Of a DNA stretch of 64,000 bases, positions 24,057-35,970 are shown in pieces. A program made the translations under genes and the position numbers. The DNA lies in contig NC_092323.1 of the NCBI RefSeq assembly GCF_036785885.1, positions 20,654,501 through 20,718,500 of the forward strand. The letters are read 5' to 3'. The notes beneath the pieces are model-generated. The model had not been told where the DNA came from. It was given only the letters and a program-made list of their open reading frames with translations, and did not search any database. How positions within the stretch are numbered: position 1 is the first letter of the stretch; each line of letters opens with the position of its first letter. This DNA is from Coffea arabica (Eukaryota; Streptophyta; Magnoliopsida; Gentianales; Rubiaceae).

Positions 24057-24815
24057 TCAATATACCATTCGATTCCAAATTAAAGTCCGACTTGTCCCCC
24101 TTTTTAACCTTTTCCGACCACTCTGCACTTCAATGTCCTTTCCTTGAGATTCCTTGATACGTTCCATCAAATTGGAATTCAATACAATATTCCCCAAAAT
24201 TACTTTCCTCGGTTCCAATCGAGGATTCCAATAACTAACTTCTTCCAACAATTGGAATTCCTTAATCATCAATCCAGCCATCTGTACTTGACGACTCAAA
24301 GTATCAGCTACTACATTAACTTTCCCTGGATGGTACTTAATCGTACAGTCATAGTCTTCTAGAAATTTCATCCATCTACGTTGCGTCAAATTCAGTTCTT
24401 TCTGTGAAAATAAGTACTTAAGGCTTTTGTGATCAGTAAGGACTTCAAACGTTACTCCATACAAGTAATGTATCCATTTCTTTAAAGCAAATATTACCGC
24501 TGCCAATTCCAAGTCATGGATCAGGAAATTTCCCTTATGCGGTTTCAATTTTCTAGAGGCATATGCTATCATCTTGTCATTCTGCATCAAAACACACCCC
24601 AAACCTTTCTTAGATGCATCTGTGTAAACCACAAAACTATCATTCCCATTGGGTAGAACTAATACTGGGGTTTTGGTTAAGCGTCTTTTCAATTCCTGGA
24701 AACTCTCTTCGCACTTAGAACTCCAAATAAACTTTCCACTTTTCTTAGTTAGCTCGGTCATTGGTCCAGCACTTCTAGAAAAATTCTTGATAAATCTCCG
24801 GTAATACCCTGCCAA
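24057..24815 (-). pseudogene. RNase H domain and linker (Ty3/gypsy pol)
   Basis: Frame of 252 codons. It opens with the end of the RT connection ([11 protein letters not shown]) and continues into an RNase H with the four expected acidic residues: [10 protein letters not shown] (D66), [12 protein letters not shown] (E103), [12 protein letters not shown] (D128) and NVVADTLSR (D171). The domain removes the RNA strand during cDNA synthesis. Its fold residues look intact, but it is separated from the RT frame by a one-base frame change near 24815-24870. It loses the pol frame again past residue ~225 (near 24140), so it is not joined to the integrase. Confidence 0.9.
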
Positions 24816-25632
24816 TCCAATAAAACTCCGAATCTCGGTAGGGTTTTTCGGTCGTTTCCATTTCGAAACAGCTTCAATTTAGTTGGACCCACTTTAATCC
24901 CATTCTTAGAAATTATGTGTCCTAAGAAAGACACTTCTTTTAACCAGAACTCACACTTGCTAAACTTAGCATATAATTGATGTTCCCTCAAAGTTTGCAA
25001 AACAATTCTCAAATGGTTCTCATGGTCCTTCATATTTTTAGAATACACCAATATGTCATCAATAAAGACCACCACAAATTGATCTAGATACGGTTTAAAG
25101 ATCCTATGCATTAAATCTATGAAAGCAGCAGGTGCATTCGTTAATCCAAATGGCATCACAGCAAATTCAAAATGTCCATATCTCGAGTTAAAAGCAGTCT
25201 TGGGTATGTCCTTCTCCAAAATCCTCAACTGATAATAACCCTGTCTCAAATCCAACTTCGAGCCCTTTGCAATTGGTCAAATAATTCATCAATGTGGGGT
25301 AAAGGGTACTTATTCTTAATAGTGACCTCATTCAAGCCTCTATAGTCTATACATAGGTTCAAACTCCCGTCCTTTTTCTTAACGAACAAAACTGGGGCTC
25401 CCCACGGAGAATCACTCTCTTTTATAAAACCCCTTTCCAGCAAGTCTTACAGTTGCAATTTCAATTCTTTCAATTCTGCTGGAGCCATCCGATATAGCGT
25501 CTTAGAGATAGGTGTCACTCCCGAAGTTCCATCAATTTTAAAAGCTATTTCCCGTTTTGGAGGTAGAGACTCTAATTTCTCGGAAAAAACATCTGAAAAG
25601 TCTTTCACTACAGGCATGTCCTCCAAATTCAC
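24758..25632 (-). pseudogene. Reverse transcriptase (Ty3/gypsy pol), broken
   Basis: Three consecutive frames cover it. At 25447-25632 is the entry segment (MAPAELKELK), ended by a TAA at 25446-25448. At 25246-25443 is the finger region ([40 protein letters not shown]). At 24758-25255 is the palm with [12 protein letters not shown] and the catalytic FIDDILVYS (D66 and D67 of that frame), then [11 protein letters not shown] short deletion with frame change near 25250 removes the few residues that normally carry the first catalytic Asp region, and another frame change comes near 24870. The [23 protein letters not shown] pattern is typical of plant chromoviruses. Confidence 0.93.
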
Positions 25633-26291
25633 CTTATCATTAGGGTGTTAATAAGAAAAGCCAAATTCCCTTGAGCTCCTTTACTTAATAATTTTCTGGA
25701 CCGAATTCCTGAAATAAGTGCAGATGAAACCAATTTACCCCTTACATCCAACTTCAGGGTTGCCTCCTCTGGAATACATAATTCTACAATTTTCGTCCTA
25801 CAATTCAATTGGCCATTAGAGCGAGCTAGCCAATCTATTCCTAAAATCACATCATATCCCTTAATTGCTAAACCTACCAGGTCGGCCAATAGTTTTCGTT
25901 CCCCAACACAGACTTCACAATCTCTATATACCAGGTTAGCAATTAAACTTTGATCTTCAGTGGGTGTTTTAACTTCCAAGTCATACAGTAACTTAATTGG
26001 TTTCAAGTCTATCCCACTCATAAAGTTAGGATTTACAAAAGAATGTGTTGCACCCGGATCAATTAAAACCCTAATTAAACGATGAAAGATTGGAATGGTA
26101 CCTTCAACCACTTCAGTCGCCTTAAGAATTTGCTGATAGTCCAAGGCATAAACTCTAGCCGGCACTTTCGGTCGACTTCCTCTAGCATTGGTCTGCTTAG
26201 ATGTTGACTTTTCTGGCCTCTGAGTGTTACTTCCCATTTTTGGTACTTTCGGACAATTCGCGACTTGATGTTCGGCACTACCACAAAACAA
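25629..26291 (-). pseudogene. Protease region (Ty3/gypsy pol)
   Basis: Frame of 220 codons. It begins with the second half of the gag zinc-knuckle area (CGSAEHQVANC) and reaches the aspartic protease: RVLIDPGATHSF with the catalytic Asp at residue 78 in a D-P-G triad, as many plant gypsy elements have instead of D-S/T-G, and the later hydrophobic motif GYDVILGIDWL. The frame overlaps gag by 217 bases in another phase, which reflects a one-base lesion near 26320 rather than programmed frameshifting. A second frame change at about 25640 separates it from RT. Confidence 0.88.
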
Positions 26292-27316
26292 GCACTTCCC
26301 CGACTTTCTCCAGCAGTCATTCTCGAATGATTGAGTTTTTCACAATATCCACAAGTAACCTGAGGGGTCACTGCCGAACCAGTAGAAGGCGCACCCCTAA
26401 CTTGAGTTGGGCCACCACAACCTCCTCTAGACAAAACTCCCCTAAAAGCTCCAACAATCCTTGTTCCTCCCGCTCCTCTTCCCATTTTGGAAGGTTGTGT
26501 ACTCTTACCAGCCTGCCCTGATGCAGAGCCAGAAAAATATCTCTTTCTATTGTGAAAGTCTCTCACCTGCAATCTTGCACTCTCAACCCTTTGTGTCTTC
26601 TCTAAAGCTTCAGTAAATGTAGAAATTTGGGCTGCGGTCAAACCCTCTTGAATTTTCACATTGAGCCCTTGTACAAATCGCCTTATCCTCTTTCGTTTAT
26701 TAGTTACCAATTCAGGGGCGTACTTTGAAAGTTTAGTAAATTTTCCCTCATACTCCGCTACACTAAGGGTTTCTTGTTTCAATTTGATAAATTCATCCTC
26801 CCTCTTCTCCTGGATTAAGGGTGGAAGGAACTTTTCATTAAATTCCCTCGTAAAATTCTCCCAAGTCCAAGAGGTTTGAACTCTTTTCCATTTTCCTTTC
26901 ACCATGTCCCACCAAACACAAGCTACTCCCTCAAACGGAAAGGCTGCAAAATTCACTCGCATATCCTCAATATAGTCTAAAGCAGTGAATATATTGGTCA
27001 TCCTTTCTAACCAATTCTCCGCTACCTCAGGATCAGGTTCGCCAAAGAACTTAAGCGAGTTAAATTTCAAGAACCTCTCTACGGCTCTATCCTTACCCCT
27101 ATCCTGTCCCCCAGTTTGGTTAAGCGGTTCAGGACCTTGTCTATCAGCTAAACGTTCTAGAATATCAGTCATCCTGTTAATAGCAGTAGTCACTTGATTA
27201 CCTTCAACATTTTCCTGACCCTGGATCGGTCCAGTTGCCAATCCCTGGTCATTCCCCTGAGATTGGGCCTGTCTAGTCCCTCGCCTACGGTCTCGGCCCC
27301 TTTTTAGTCCTTCCAT
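26075..27316 (-). pseudogene. Gag (Ty3/gypsy)
   Basis: Frame of 413 codons from an ATG at 27316. A basic, Arg/Gln-rich leader (about 1-50) is followed by the retrotransposon gag domain (about 80-245), with recognisable pieces FNSLKFFGEPDPEVAENWL, AFPFEGVACVWWDMVKG and FNEKFLPPLIQEKREDEF. A Gly/Arg-rich spacer leads to the first zinc knuckle starting CGYCEKLNHS near 26330. There the frame is lost: after HSR the frame leaves the knuckle, and the remaining cysteines continue in the next phase (the protease frame). The last ~75 codons of this ORF are therefore out-of-frame translation. Gag packages RNA and forms the particle. Confidence 0.9.
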
Positions 27317-27647
27317 AACCTAGGCGTGCCTAGTGCAAGGAATAAGTCAATTATGCGGTGCAAGGTATAAAGCAGGAACAAATCAAGAAAATATTGAAAA
27401 TAATAATAATTTACATTCAATAACATGTCAAGTTCATACAATTAGCAAGTTATGAGAAAAATCACAAAAATATAGCACACAGGTGCCACAAAGTACTTTT
27501 AGTCACAGAAAACTAAAGTGAAACAAGTGCCTCAAAAATAGGCCACACAGTCATGCAAAATACAATGGTCTCAGCACTTAGCGTCACCCCAGCTAATTCT
27601 AACTACACTAGTCAAAAGAGTCAAAAGAGAGGTCAAACTGCCTAAAC

Positions 27648-28184
27648 CTAGTCCGCAGTAGGACTATCAGGAGGAACCTCCTCCTTAGGATCCTCCTCCG
27701 GATCCTCCTCCTCCTCAGAGTTCTGAACTACACCCATCGCCTCATCCACTAGCCTAGTGGCATCAGCTAAGATTCCAGAAACCCTATCACGAACCTCCTC
27801 CCTCAACCTAGTAAGCTGATCCCCAGTGCTCCGAAACTCCTCATTAATAATAGCAGATGTAGCTACTTCGCCCTCTATCACCTCCTCGAACTCGGCGATC
27901 CTCTTGCCCTGAGCGCTAACCTTCTGTCTAAATTCGTCCACTTCAACCTGTAAGTCCAAGTTGGCATTCACCAACTGACGACGCTCATCGTCCAAGGCCA
28001 CTACAACGTGGTTTGGGTAAGCAAAGGTCACCCTACAAGCACATCGGGGGTATCGAGTAGCAGGCGAGTAGCGTACACGAGCTCCCCCACCTAAAGCTCG
28101 GTAGTAGATAGGCTTAGGAGGCACTACATGACCATTCCCATGGTCATTCCCATTAGCTGCCGGAACTCTATTTCCGTTTTCCAT
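27648..28184 (-). CDS. Extra ORF between primer site and gag: acidic coiled-coil protein
   Basis: An intact frame of 178 codons lies 188 bp downstream of the primer site and about 330 bp upstream of gag, in the same direction. Layout: Asn/Gly/His-rich N-terminus (1-25), an Arg/Tyr-rich part with two close cysteines (RCACRV at 47-52), a long charged helix from about 60 to 150 with heptad-like hydrophobics (DDERRQLVNANLDLQVEVDE, then RLREEVRDRVSG), and a very acidic tail (residues 156-169). It resembles the N-terminal extra ORFs of some plant gypsy lineages in position, but I cannot match it to a named family. It is the only open gene in an otherwise broken element. It could be a separate structural protein or a gag leader. 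Confidence 0.65.
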   Translation of the reverse strand: MENGNRVPAANGNDHGNGHVVPPKPIYYRALGGGARVRYSPATRYPRCACRVTFAYPNHVVVALDDERRQLVNANLDLQVEVDEFRQKVSAQGKRIAEFEEVIEGEVATSAIINEEFRSTGDQLTRLREEVRDRVSGILADATRLVDEAMGVVQNSEEEEDPEEDPKEEVPPDSPTAD

Positions 28185-28371
28185 TCCTGCAAAATAATAG
28201 CACTTTTCGGGTTAGAAATTAAATCACTATCTAGTTTGGATGTCTTTTATGCATGCCTAACCCAATCACTTGTATGCTCCAAATACCCCCTAAGGTGCAA
28301 CTTAATTATCCCGTCTCAAGTCTTAAGGGTAGAGTATCTAATATGTCTCCCATATAGATCTCTAACCTAAC

Positions 28372-28383
28372 GCTCTGATACCA
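28372..28383 (-). promoter_or_regulatory. Primer binding site for initiator tRNA-Met
   Basis: The minus strand reads TGGTATCAGAGC, complementary to the 3' end of plant initiator tRNA-Met. It begins two bases after the LTR end at 28386. It primes minus-strand cDNA synthesis and fixes the element's direction. Confidence 0.95.
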
Positions 28384-28385
28384 AC

Positions 28386-31300
28386 TGTGACGCCCCCACT
28401 TCTCCTTAAGGCAAACCAAAGGGTATCCGCGGGACGCCTGCCCAACTCTCGCCAGGACTCAAGTAATTTACGTTCAACTTATAACGGTACTAGACATCAC
28501 ACCCAGATAATATAAATGCAATTAGTGCGGAAGCGTTTAAACTTAACAATATTTAATAATTACCAAATCCATATAACGAATTTCCAAATACATCCCAAAT
28601 ATACAATAGCCATAATGTCTAGTCAATAAAATTGGAATCCTATTACAAAAGTCCACAAAAGTACTCAAAAATAGAAATTTCTTCCAAATCTCATTCCAAG
28701 CCCAAATCTGTTAAGAAAAATAAATCTATAGGGTGAGCAAAACGCTCGTGAGGCCAAGAACACACATGCAAGTACATTGTTCAAATAACAATCCCAAATT
28801 GACAAGTCGAGCAATAATATATTCATGATTAATAATTTAGGAGAAAAGTAACCATAAACAATTCAAGGATACTGGAGCTCTCAGGAGCTATGTTCCACTT
28901 GCACGATCAACAACTTCCACAAATTGACACTCAATCAATCAGGTAGGTTTAGTCCGTAGAACTCCACTTAACCTGTCCCGTTTCACCTTACATACCCCTG
29001 TTTCGGGCCTGCCTGTCATTTGTTTAAGACAATACTACTCGAGTATGCCAAACAAAATCTCTCACTCGATCAAGCTTTTCAATTTTTCTCATGGTTTACC
29101 AAGGAACCCGACCAAGCCCATGTCGGCTCGAGTCCAAGGTTCGCCAATGAAATGTGGGCGTCCCCCAAGCATGCTCGAGTGTCGAGAAAATTCACTCCAA
29201 CAATATATGCAGCCATAGCATACTATTTCAAGTCAAGCAAGCAAGTAACATGTGCAAGTAATTGAGACATTCGAGTATTTTAAGTGCGAGTCATTTATTT
29301 CAAGCGAGAACGGGTGCGATAAAGTAAACCCCCATCTCGAATTTTAAAATCTCAAGTATCAATAACAAGTAAACATGTATCTGGTTCACAGTAGTTCAAG
29401 TAACACACTTCACATTCACCAAGTAAAACGAGAAGAAAAGGGTACTCGAAGTTCAAGTGTCCGCCGTGGGATCCTCTTGAAGTTCCTCTTGGGTGCCTGA
29501 GCAAATTAACAATAGACTATTACTAACAGTCCCCAAACAATAAGGAGAGTTGCACACTAACACGGTCTAGAAAGTATCTCGAAAATCGAGTTTAAGTTCC
29601 TTTGAAAATCGAGATCGGGTTCCCCCCTTTTTTTTTATCGAAACTCGAACGAGTTATAAGACTCGAGTAAAAATGGATTTACTATCTTTAAAATCATTGG
29701 ATGGGAACGAGTACGTGCGAATAATTCTCGAAACGAACGACCGAAGTCGAAAATGGACTGGCCACGTCACAATCCAGCCGGATTCTTGGCCGGATTGGAG
29801 GCAGTAGCCATCCTCAAATTTTCAAATCCCAACAGCAATCCGGCCGATTATCCAGCCAGAAACTAGCCGGATTCAAGGCCGGATTCCTGCAAAATGCTTC
29901 TCGCGCGGATTTCATTTCAAATGTTCAGAATTTTCGATTTTTGGTACAATCTTTGAAAAATCATAACTCATTCTTCGATTGTAAAAAATTGGTAAATTTG
30001 GTACCGTTGGAAACGTCTTTTAATGTACTAAAAATTCTTAGAAAGAACCATTCCACAAATCTAAGCGGAAGGTATTCAAATTTGAGCTTGAAGATGATAA
30101 CTTGCGTTATCAAGGTAGGTTCAAGTTGGTTTTTCGCCAACTTTGGAAATTCGGCAAAATTCAGTCAATTTGAACTAGCCTCTGAAATTTGGATCTCTAT
30201 TAGAGTTGTATGCCAAGTTTATAATGGAACAAGTGAAATGAAGATTGAAGTTTTGGGCACCAAGATATGGTGACCCAAAGTTACCAAAATTTTCTTGTTA
30301 AAGAAGGGTTTTCCAAATAGGATTCTTGAACTTTGGGAGTTTATTTGAACATCAAAACGGTTTCGGAATAATACCAAATTTGGTATGATTATAATACCAT
30401 ATAAGGGCTATCCCTCTACCAAATTTCACAGATAGATATGCACGGAAGGTTGGTGAACTAAATCACCAAGATTTCAAAATTTCCAAGGCAAGTTGCCTTG
30501 TGAATTCCGTTTCGCTGTTTTTAAGACGTTTGGCCTAAACGGTACCTCGAACATGGTCCATTTACATAGAAATATCTAAGAGGTGTTTAAGACAACATTT
30601 GGGGTGATCAACACCAAGAATTTTCGAGTATAAGTCTGTTTAAGACAACATTTGGGGTGATCAACACCAAGAATTTTCGAGTATAAGTCCCAAACCAAGA
30701 TTAGCTAAGGATTTAGTTCAAAAGGAGAAATCCTCTCTTTGAGTCAGTTTCAAACTTTGGCCACAACTCACTCAATTCAACTTAGAATTGAGCGTTGTTG
30801 GTGGCGTTAAAAAATAATTTCATCAAGCTATAATTTCTTAGAAGAAACCATTTTTAAAATCCATTCACAACTAGCTCATTTTTGAGCATCCAATCACAGT
30901 TCATAATCTGCCTTCCAGTTATGAGCGAAACAGGACAGTGATTTCCAAATGAATGGTGTGGCTCACTCAAGTGGAACCAGAACGTGAATTTTATACCAAT
31001 GGAAATCTGGGAATTTCTAATTTCCAGTGCAACAAATGGCACTCGATTTTGACATCGGAGTAAAGAGTTATGGCCGAAACAAGATGACTGCCTGGGCCAA
31101 TACGGGAAAATTTTCCAGATTTCTAAACTTTGGAAATCACTTCATTTGACCAACCAAATCATGTTATTTTTCCATGAAACTTTTTACACAATCATTATAA
31201 CATATAAACAACATATATAAGCCATTATAACCTCAAAATTTGGCATTAAAGAGCTCGAACAAGACAGGGGCAAAATGGTCACTTTTGGTCATTGCACCAT

Positions 31301-32355
31301 CTTTGAGTTTCTAACATTGACCCAACATTATACCACTAATTTAAGCACTAAACCAACATAATTATCATCATCAACCACCAAATCAGTCCATCAACCAAAG
31401 TGGGAGTTCATAGAGCCCACACAACCATTTTTCCATCATAAACAAACCACCCACATGCATACAAGAGCTTAAAGGTGTACTAGAACTTCCATAAATCAAA
31501 ACTAGAAGGTTTGATCATTACTTACTTTGGTTGATGAGCTAAGCAGAAATTTCGGTCCTCTTGGTCCAAGAAAATCGTGGAAAGCTCCCTTCTTTTGTAG
31601 CTAGATGAACTCTTCAAGTGTTAAGCTAAGTATGGTTAAATTTTGGTGGCATTTGGTGGTGTTTTTGTTGAAAAAATGAGGATGAAAAATGAAGAACTTG
31701 GGTGTTGTTTTTGCAGCTTGATGGCCGGCTTGTGAGGAAGAGAGAGAGAGAGTTGATAAAAAATGTAGCTTCCTTGAGAAGCTTCAATGTGTGGCCCAAG
31801 TTGGTGCAAAAGTCAACTCTCCTCCGCGCGTATACGCGCGCGTTTTGTGCTCGATTCCTCTCGAATTTATTTCACTAGTGCACTAAACCTCCAATACACT
31901 TATATTCATATGAATATTATTCGCTCTTAATTGTCCCAAAATAATGGTCTAAAGTCTCTCAATTAAATCGCGCGTGTGAAAACGCGTATCTCCACTTTAA
32001 GCGCGATAGAGTGAAACCTTCAAGAGATTCTTATAACGATCGTACCACTAACTATCACTTGAGTATTTAAACTTGAAATTACCTATTTTAGGACCATAGT
32101 ACATGTCTCCAATTTTTCGAACTTATTGCACTCCCAATTGACTAAAGTTTACAGACACGTTTTTACTATTTACATTAATCGAGCTTTCAAAAATTAATTT
32201 TTGAAACGAGTCACTTTAAAAATATAATGAAGTCATAATTCCATGTATTTAAGTCTAATAAGGTTAGAAAATAATAATCGGAGCAAATATTAGGATAAAT
32301 AATTAAATGAGTAAAAATAGGAGTCGAAAAATAATAATGTTTACGAGTCCTCACA
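28386..32355 (-). repeat. 5' LTR, 3970 bp
   Basis: Complete LTR, + strand TGTGACGCCC...GTCCTCACA. Its right end is followed by the target duplication TAGTC. A + strand frame of 110 codons (29941-30273) is shared with the other LTR but runs antisense to the element. The right ~1050 bp (31304-32355) have no counterpart in the 3' LTR but match the fragment at 1-2173. CG-rich hairpin-like stretches occur near 31826 (CGCGCGTATACGCGCGCG) and 31968-31990. Confidence 0.95.
30584..30689. repeat. 53-bp tandem duplication inside the 5' LTR
   Basis: The unit starting TGTTTAAGACAAC occurs at 30584 and 30637 and ends GAGTATAAGTC both times. The 3' LTR has a single copy (near 22797), so the event is private to this LTR. 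Confidence 0.9.
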
Positions 32356-32360
32356 TAGTC

Positions 32361-33880
32361 GGATGTATGTAGATCAAATTTGGTCAAGTTGAAGTTGTTG
32401 ACTATTGAACTTATGTGACTTAACATTTATGTCGGATCAATAAGTATACAAATTTGTGAATTTATTCTGCAGTCCAAATACATAAATACTTTTTCGGTAT
32501 TTAGTATGACTATGCAGGTAGAATTTATCAATCATAACGAGATAATTGTGCATAACTTCGAACTATAAACAACCATCTAAATATACACAAGATTACATTA
32601 AATTGATAATTTTTTCTCTCTTTTTTTATTAATTGCAATAAAAATTTTATACTAAAAAATTATTACAACAAGAAACATGCAAGGGACATACTACACAATA
32701 CTAGTTGATAAAAAAAGAAAACCTTTCAAATCAGTGAGCATACTTTTTCATCATATTGCAACATTTGTATCTCATATAAAATAGTCATACTCGATATAGA
32801 TTGATCGTTTATAGTAAATACAAATTGTAATAATTTGAAAATCCTCAAAGACACATTAATTTAATTTGACAATATGGAGGAAATTTGACAAAGTTGTTTT
32901 CTCTGATGAGGTTTTTCTAATTCTGTATTACGTCTGTCTACATAATGTATTTTGCAACAATTTCAAATCCTCAGAGGTAGATTGATTTAATTCGATGATA
33001 TGAGCGGAAAGTTGACAAAAAAAAATTTCTGATGAGGTGTTTCTAATTATGTATTACATTTGTCTAATGTAATTTGCAACAATTTCAAATCCTAAAAGTG
33101 TGACAAGATTTTAAAGCATTATTTTGAGGAGCAATTGAATGAAACAAGACGTGCTGAATTATTTTCACATTTTTCAGTTAGCTCTCTAATCAAAGTTGAA
33201 ATTAAGAAAGAATTCGTCAAAATGCCAAAAGGTTGTTCCACTGGAGACAAACTGCAAATTGGTCAGATGTATTTGCATGCTGATTAGAAACCATGAAGGT
33301 ACGCGCCCATGTCTTCTTTCTCATCTAGCAATATTACTGCATAACACATCTTTATACTCATAGTTTTCGTATTTGCTAATTTCTTGGATTTTTCTACGCC
33401 TTTTGCCTGCAAACCAAACCCAAATTCCCAAATAAATGCTGAGGTTGTTGAAACTTTTATTTGTGTTATTGTTAAATTTGCTTTTCAAATGGAGTCAATC
33501 ATTTAGTGGCCTAGAGTTAAGGAATTTGCTGTACGTTGGAGTCTTTCAGTTTTGATTTAGTCAACAGATTTAGTGGCTTATTGGTCTAGTCTTTAGGAGT
33601 AGTTGGGTTACGGAGAAGGTGCCAGATATGGGACCTGATCTTTAGGGGTTTCAGTTGTGCATTTTGCCTATTTAAAGGCTCCAAAGGTTCTGAGTAAAAT
33701 ATAACTTTGGCCACAGTACTATTGTTATTTTTTCTGCAAATCTCTTATCAGAGGTACGTAGAATAGGGACAGCAATCAAGACAAATTTCCCTTGTAATTA
33801 TCTCCCTAATCCAATTATAGCCATTTAATGCGGATCCAAAATTTATGCTTGGAATGATACAAGTGAGTTTACCTAAGGCA
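32361..33880. other. Non-coding stretch with a ~124-bp repeat
   Basis: No ORF can be supported. At 32833-33095 a unit with AATTTCAAATCCT, TCTGATGAGG and TTTCTAATT occurs about 2.2 times in tandem (starts near 32833, 32959 and 33080). Nothing else was recognised. Confidence 0.5.
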
Positions 33881-33884
33881 AAGG

Positions 33885-34012
33885 AGGTTTTGATCTAGTG
33901 GTTAAAGTTGAGATTTTAGAGTTTTGGTAATCCTGAAACCTAATTTCCCTTCTCTTTCCTTACCTCTTAAATCCCATCCCTTCCCTCCTAGAACTTTGTT
34001 TAAAAAAAAAAC
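33885..34012 (+). repeat. Candidate tRNA-derived SINE with A-tail
   Basis: TGATCTAGTGG near 33892 resembles an RNA polymerase III A box, and a weak B-box-like stretch lies about 35 bases further (near 33925). A pyrimidine-rich body (33945-33990) is followed by a run of ten A at about 34003. No clear target duplication was found, so this is tentative. Confidence 0.35.
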
Positions 34013-34225
34013 CATATAGAGCATAATACTGTTTGCAATAGAAACAAGATAAGATTTTAGAAAAATTATATGGTGCATATGACAATATCATTTTTGCTTT
34101 AACGCGCATTTAGAAGAGATTCTCAGTCAAAAGTATGTTTAAGCTATTTTTTGCACTTTTCATGCACAAACACGAAACGCAAAACCCACAAAAACTCTCA
34201 AATCTGGCAAGACTAGAATTTAATT

Positions 34226-35970
34226 AAGTTGGATTCAGATGCGAAACAAACAACTATTAAAATCAAGTATATAATAAGTTGATGACAAACAAGCAATAAA
34301 TATGAAATAAACAACAAGAAGATTTAACATGGTTCAACTACCCACATCTGCAATGAGAAACCTGTTGAATAAATCTATATAAGAATATAACTTGAATCCA
34401 AATCTAACTCTTACATAACTTCTCACACCTCCCAAGAACACTCTCTCGCTCCATATGTACAAGGTTACATGTTACCCTTTATATGCCACTTTGTAATATG
34501 CCAACCCTATCTATTCATAAGCCATGTTACTTGGCCAACATCCAAATAATAACAGAAAATAATGGTTAATTTCTAAACTTATACAAAATAGGAAATAATT
34601 TTCAATTTCTAAACTCATACAAATAGGAAATTTCTTGGTTACTATTTCAAGTAACTAAAATAATAAGGGAACTAGTTATTTCCATACAAAATAAAGAACC
34701 TACCCAAAAGAAATTAAACTAATTTCTTAAAAATTTCCTCCTAGGATATTTTTTTTTAGTTACTATTTGCGTTTAACTATCAAATAATATGGTACCGAAC
34801 TGCACATTCAAATCAATACAGTTTTGACACCAAATTGATTTAATCGACAAATAAATATATGTAGTTACCTCGAGTTCAACTTTTAGTTGAATCACAAGAA
34901 GGTTCCTTAATTCATTATCTATTTTTTGCAGAATTTCTTCTCATCACCACTTGTAATTTGGAATCTTCTTCTCTATTTGTAATCATTAAGACAACCAAAT
35001 GCTAAAATCACCATATTTCTTCCTATTCTCAAGGCTGTCTCATCATGTGTGATTTTCAAAATTCCACCTATAATGTAAAACTCATAGCCATCAAATGCTT
35101 CTAGTGCATGGAAGTTAGATTCTTTCATTCCTTTAGGACATGTGCTACATCATCCAAATAACAAATATCACTAAAATTTAAAATCCACTCGAATGAAGTA
35201 TCAATCATTGGAGTTGTGAAAGTGTCTCCATTGATTCACGTTCAAAATCGACATTGAACTTCACCTTTTTCTTGATCCTTGAATTACCTACCTAAATTCA
35301 CTTATTTGAGACAAGGATGTCACCAATTATATTATTAAATTGGTAATGGCCACCAACTCATTTGATCTCAGTAGTGAACTAGGAACCAACCACGAACCTC
35401 ACTTTGATACCAGTTTGTTAGGATTCAAATGCGAAATAAACAACGATTAAGACATCAAATACACAATAATTTAATGACATACAAGCCACAAACATGAAAA
35501 TAAACAACATAAAAGATTTAATGTGATCTGACTTCATCATTTAACTTACATCTACGAAAAGAGACCCGTTTTTTGTGAGAGAATAAACCTATACAAGACT
35601 ACAATTTGAATCCAAACCCAACCTTTATATAATTTTTTCCACCTTCCAAGAATCCTCTCTCTCACTCCATGTACAAGGTTACATATCACAAGGTTACATG
35701 TCACTTCTGTGGGCCACTTTATGACATGCCAACTCCCACCTATATATTAGCCACATTAATTGGCCAACACCTAAGTAATAACAGGAAATAACTAGTAATT
35801 CCTAACTAATTTGGAAATAATTTCTAATTCCTAAACTTATATAAATGAGAAATTTCTTGACTACTATTTCAAGTAACTAAAATAATGAGGAAATTAGTTA
35901 TTTCTATATAAAATAAGGAACATTTCTAAAAGAAATTAAGCCAATTTCCAAATAGATGATTTAACTATCA
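34226..35970 (-). mobile_element. Small non-autonomous LTR retrotransposon
   Basis: Two direct repeats of equal length, 34226-34782 (557 bp) and 35416-35970 (555 bp), share many phrases (GGATTCA-ATGCGAAA, TACAAGGTTACAT, TTTAACTATCA). The right repeat starts TGTTAGGATTC; the left start is worn. Only 633 bp separate them, with no ORF. Three bases left of the right repeat the minus strand reads TGGTATCAAAG, a primer site for tRNA-Met, so the right repeat is the 5' LTR and the element is on the minus strand. No polypurine tract or target duplication could be confirmed. Confidence 0.75.
35402..35412 (-). promoter_or_regulatory. Primer binding site of the small LTR element
   Basis: TGGTATCAAAG on the minus strand, three bases from the LTR end; it differs by one base from the site at 28372-28383 over the shared part. 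Confidence 0.7.

Larger units (their letters stand above)
20601..32355 (-). mobile_element. Ty3/gypsy (chromovirus, Tekay/Del-like) retrotransposon, 11.8 kb, with deletion
   Basis: LTRs start TGTGACGCCC and end TCCTCACA on the + strand. The outer flanks are a perfect 5-bp duplication TAGTC (20596-20600 and 32356-32360), so the outer limits are certain. Order in the element's own direction (right to left): 5' LTR, initiator-Met primer site, extra coiled-coil ORF, gag, protease, RT, RNase H, integrase, truncated 3' LTR. The gag-pro-RT-RH-IN order defines Ty3/gypsy. The RT entry sequence and ~4-kb LTRs suggest the Tekay/Del branch, which normally has an integrase chromodomain, but that part is deleted here. 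LTR copies differ by roughly 5% over the first 200 bases by eye, so the insertion is not recent. Confidence 0.93.

Noticed and set aside
26075..26291. Overlap of gag and protease frames as programmed ribosomal frameshifting
   Set aside because: The frame is lost inside a zinc knuckle whose remaining cysteines continue in the other phase, and several other frame changes and stops follow, so a mutation is the simpler reading.
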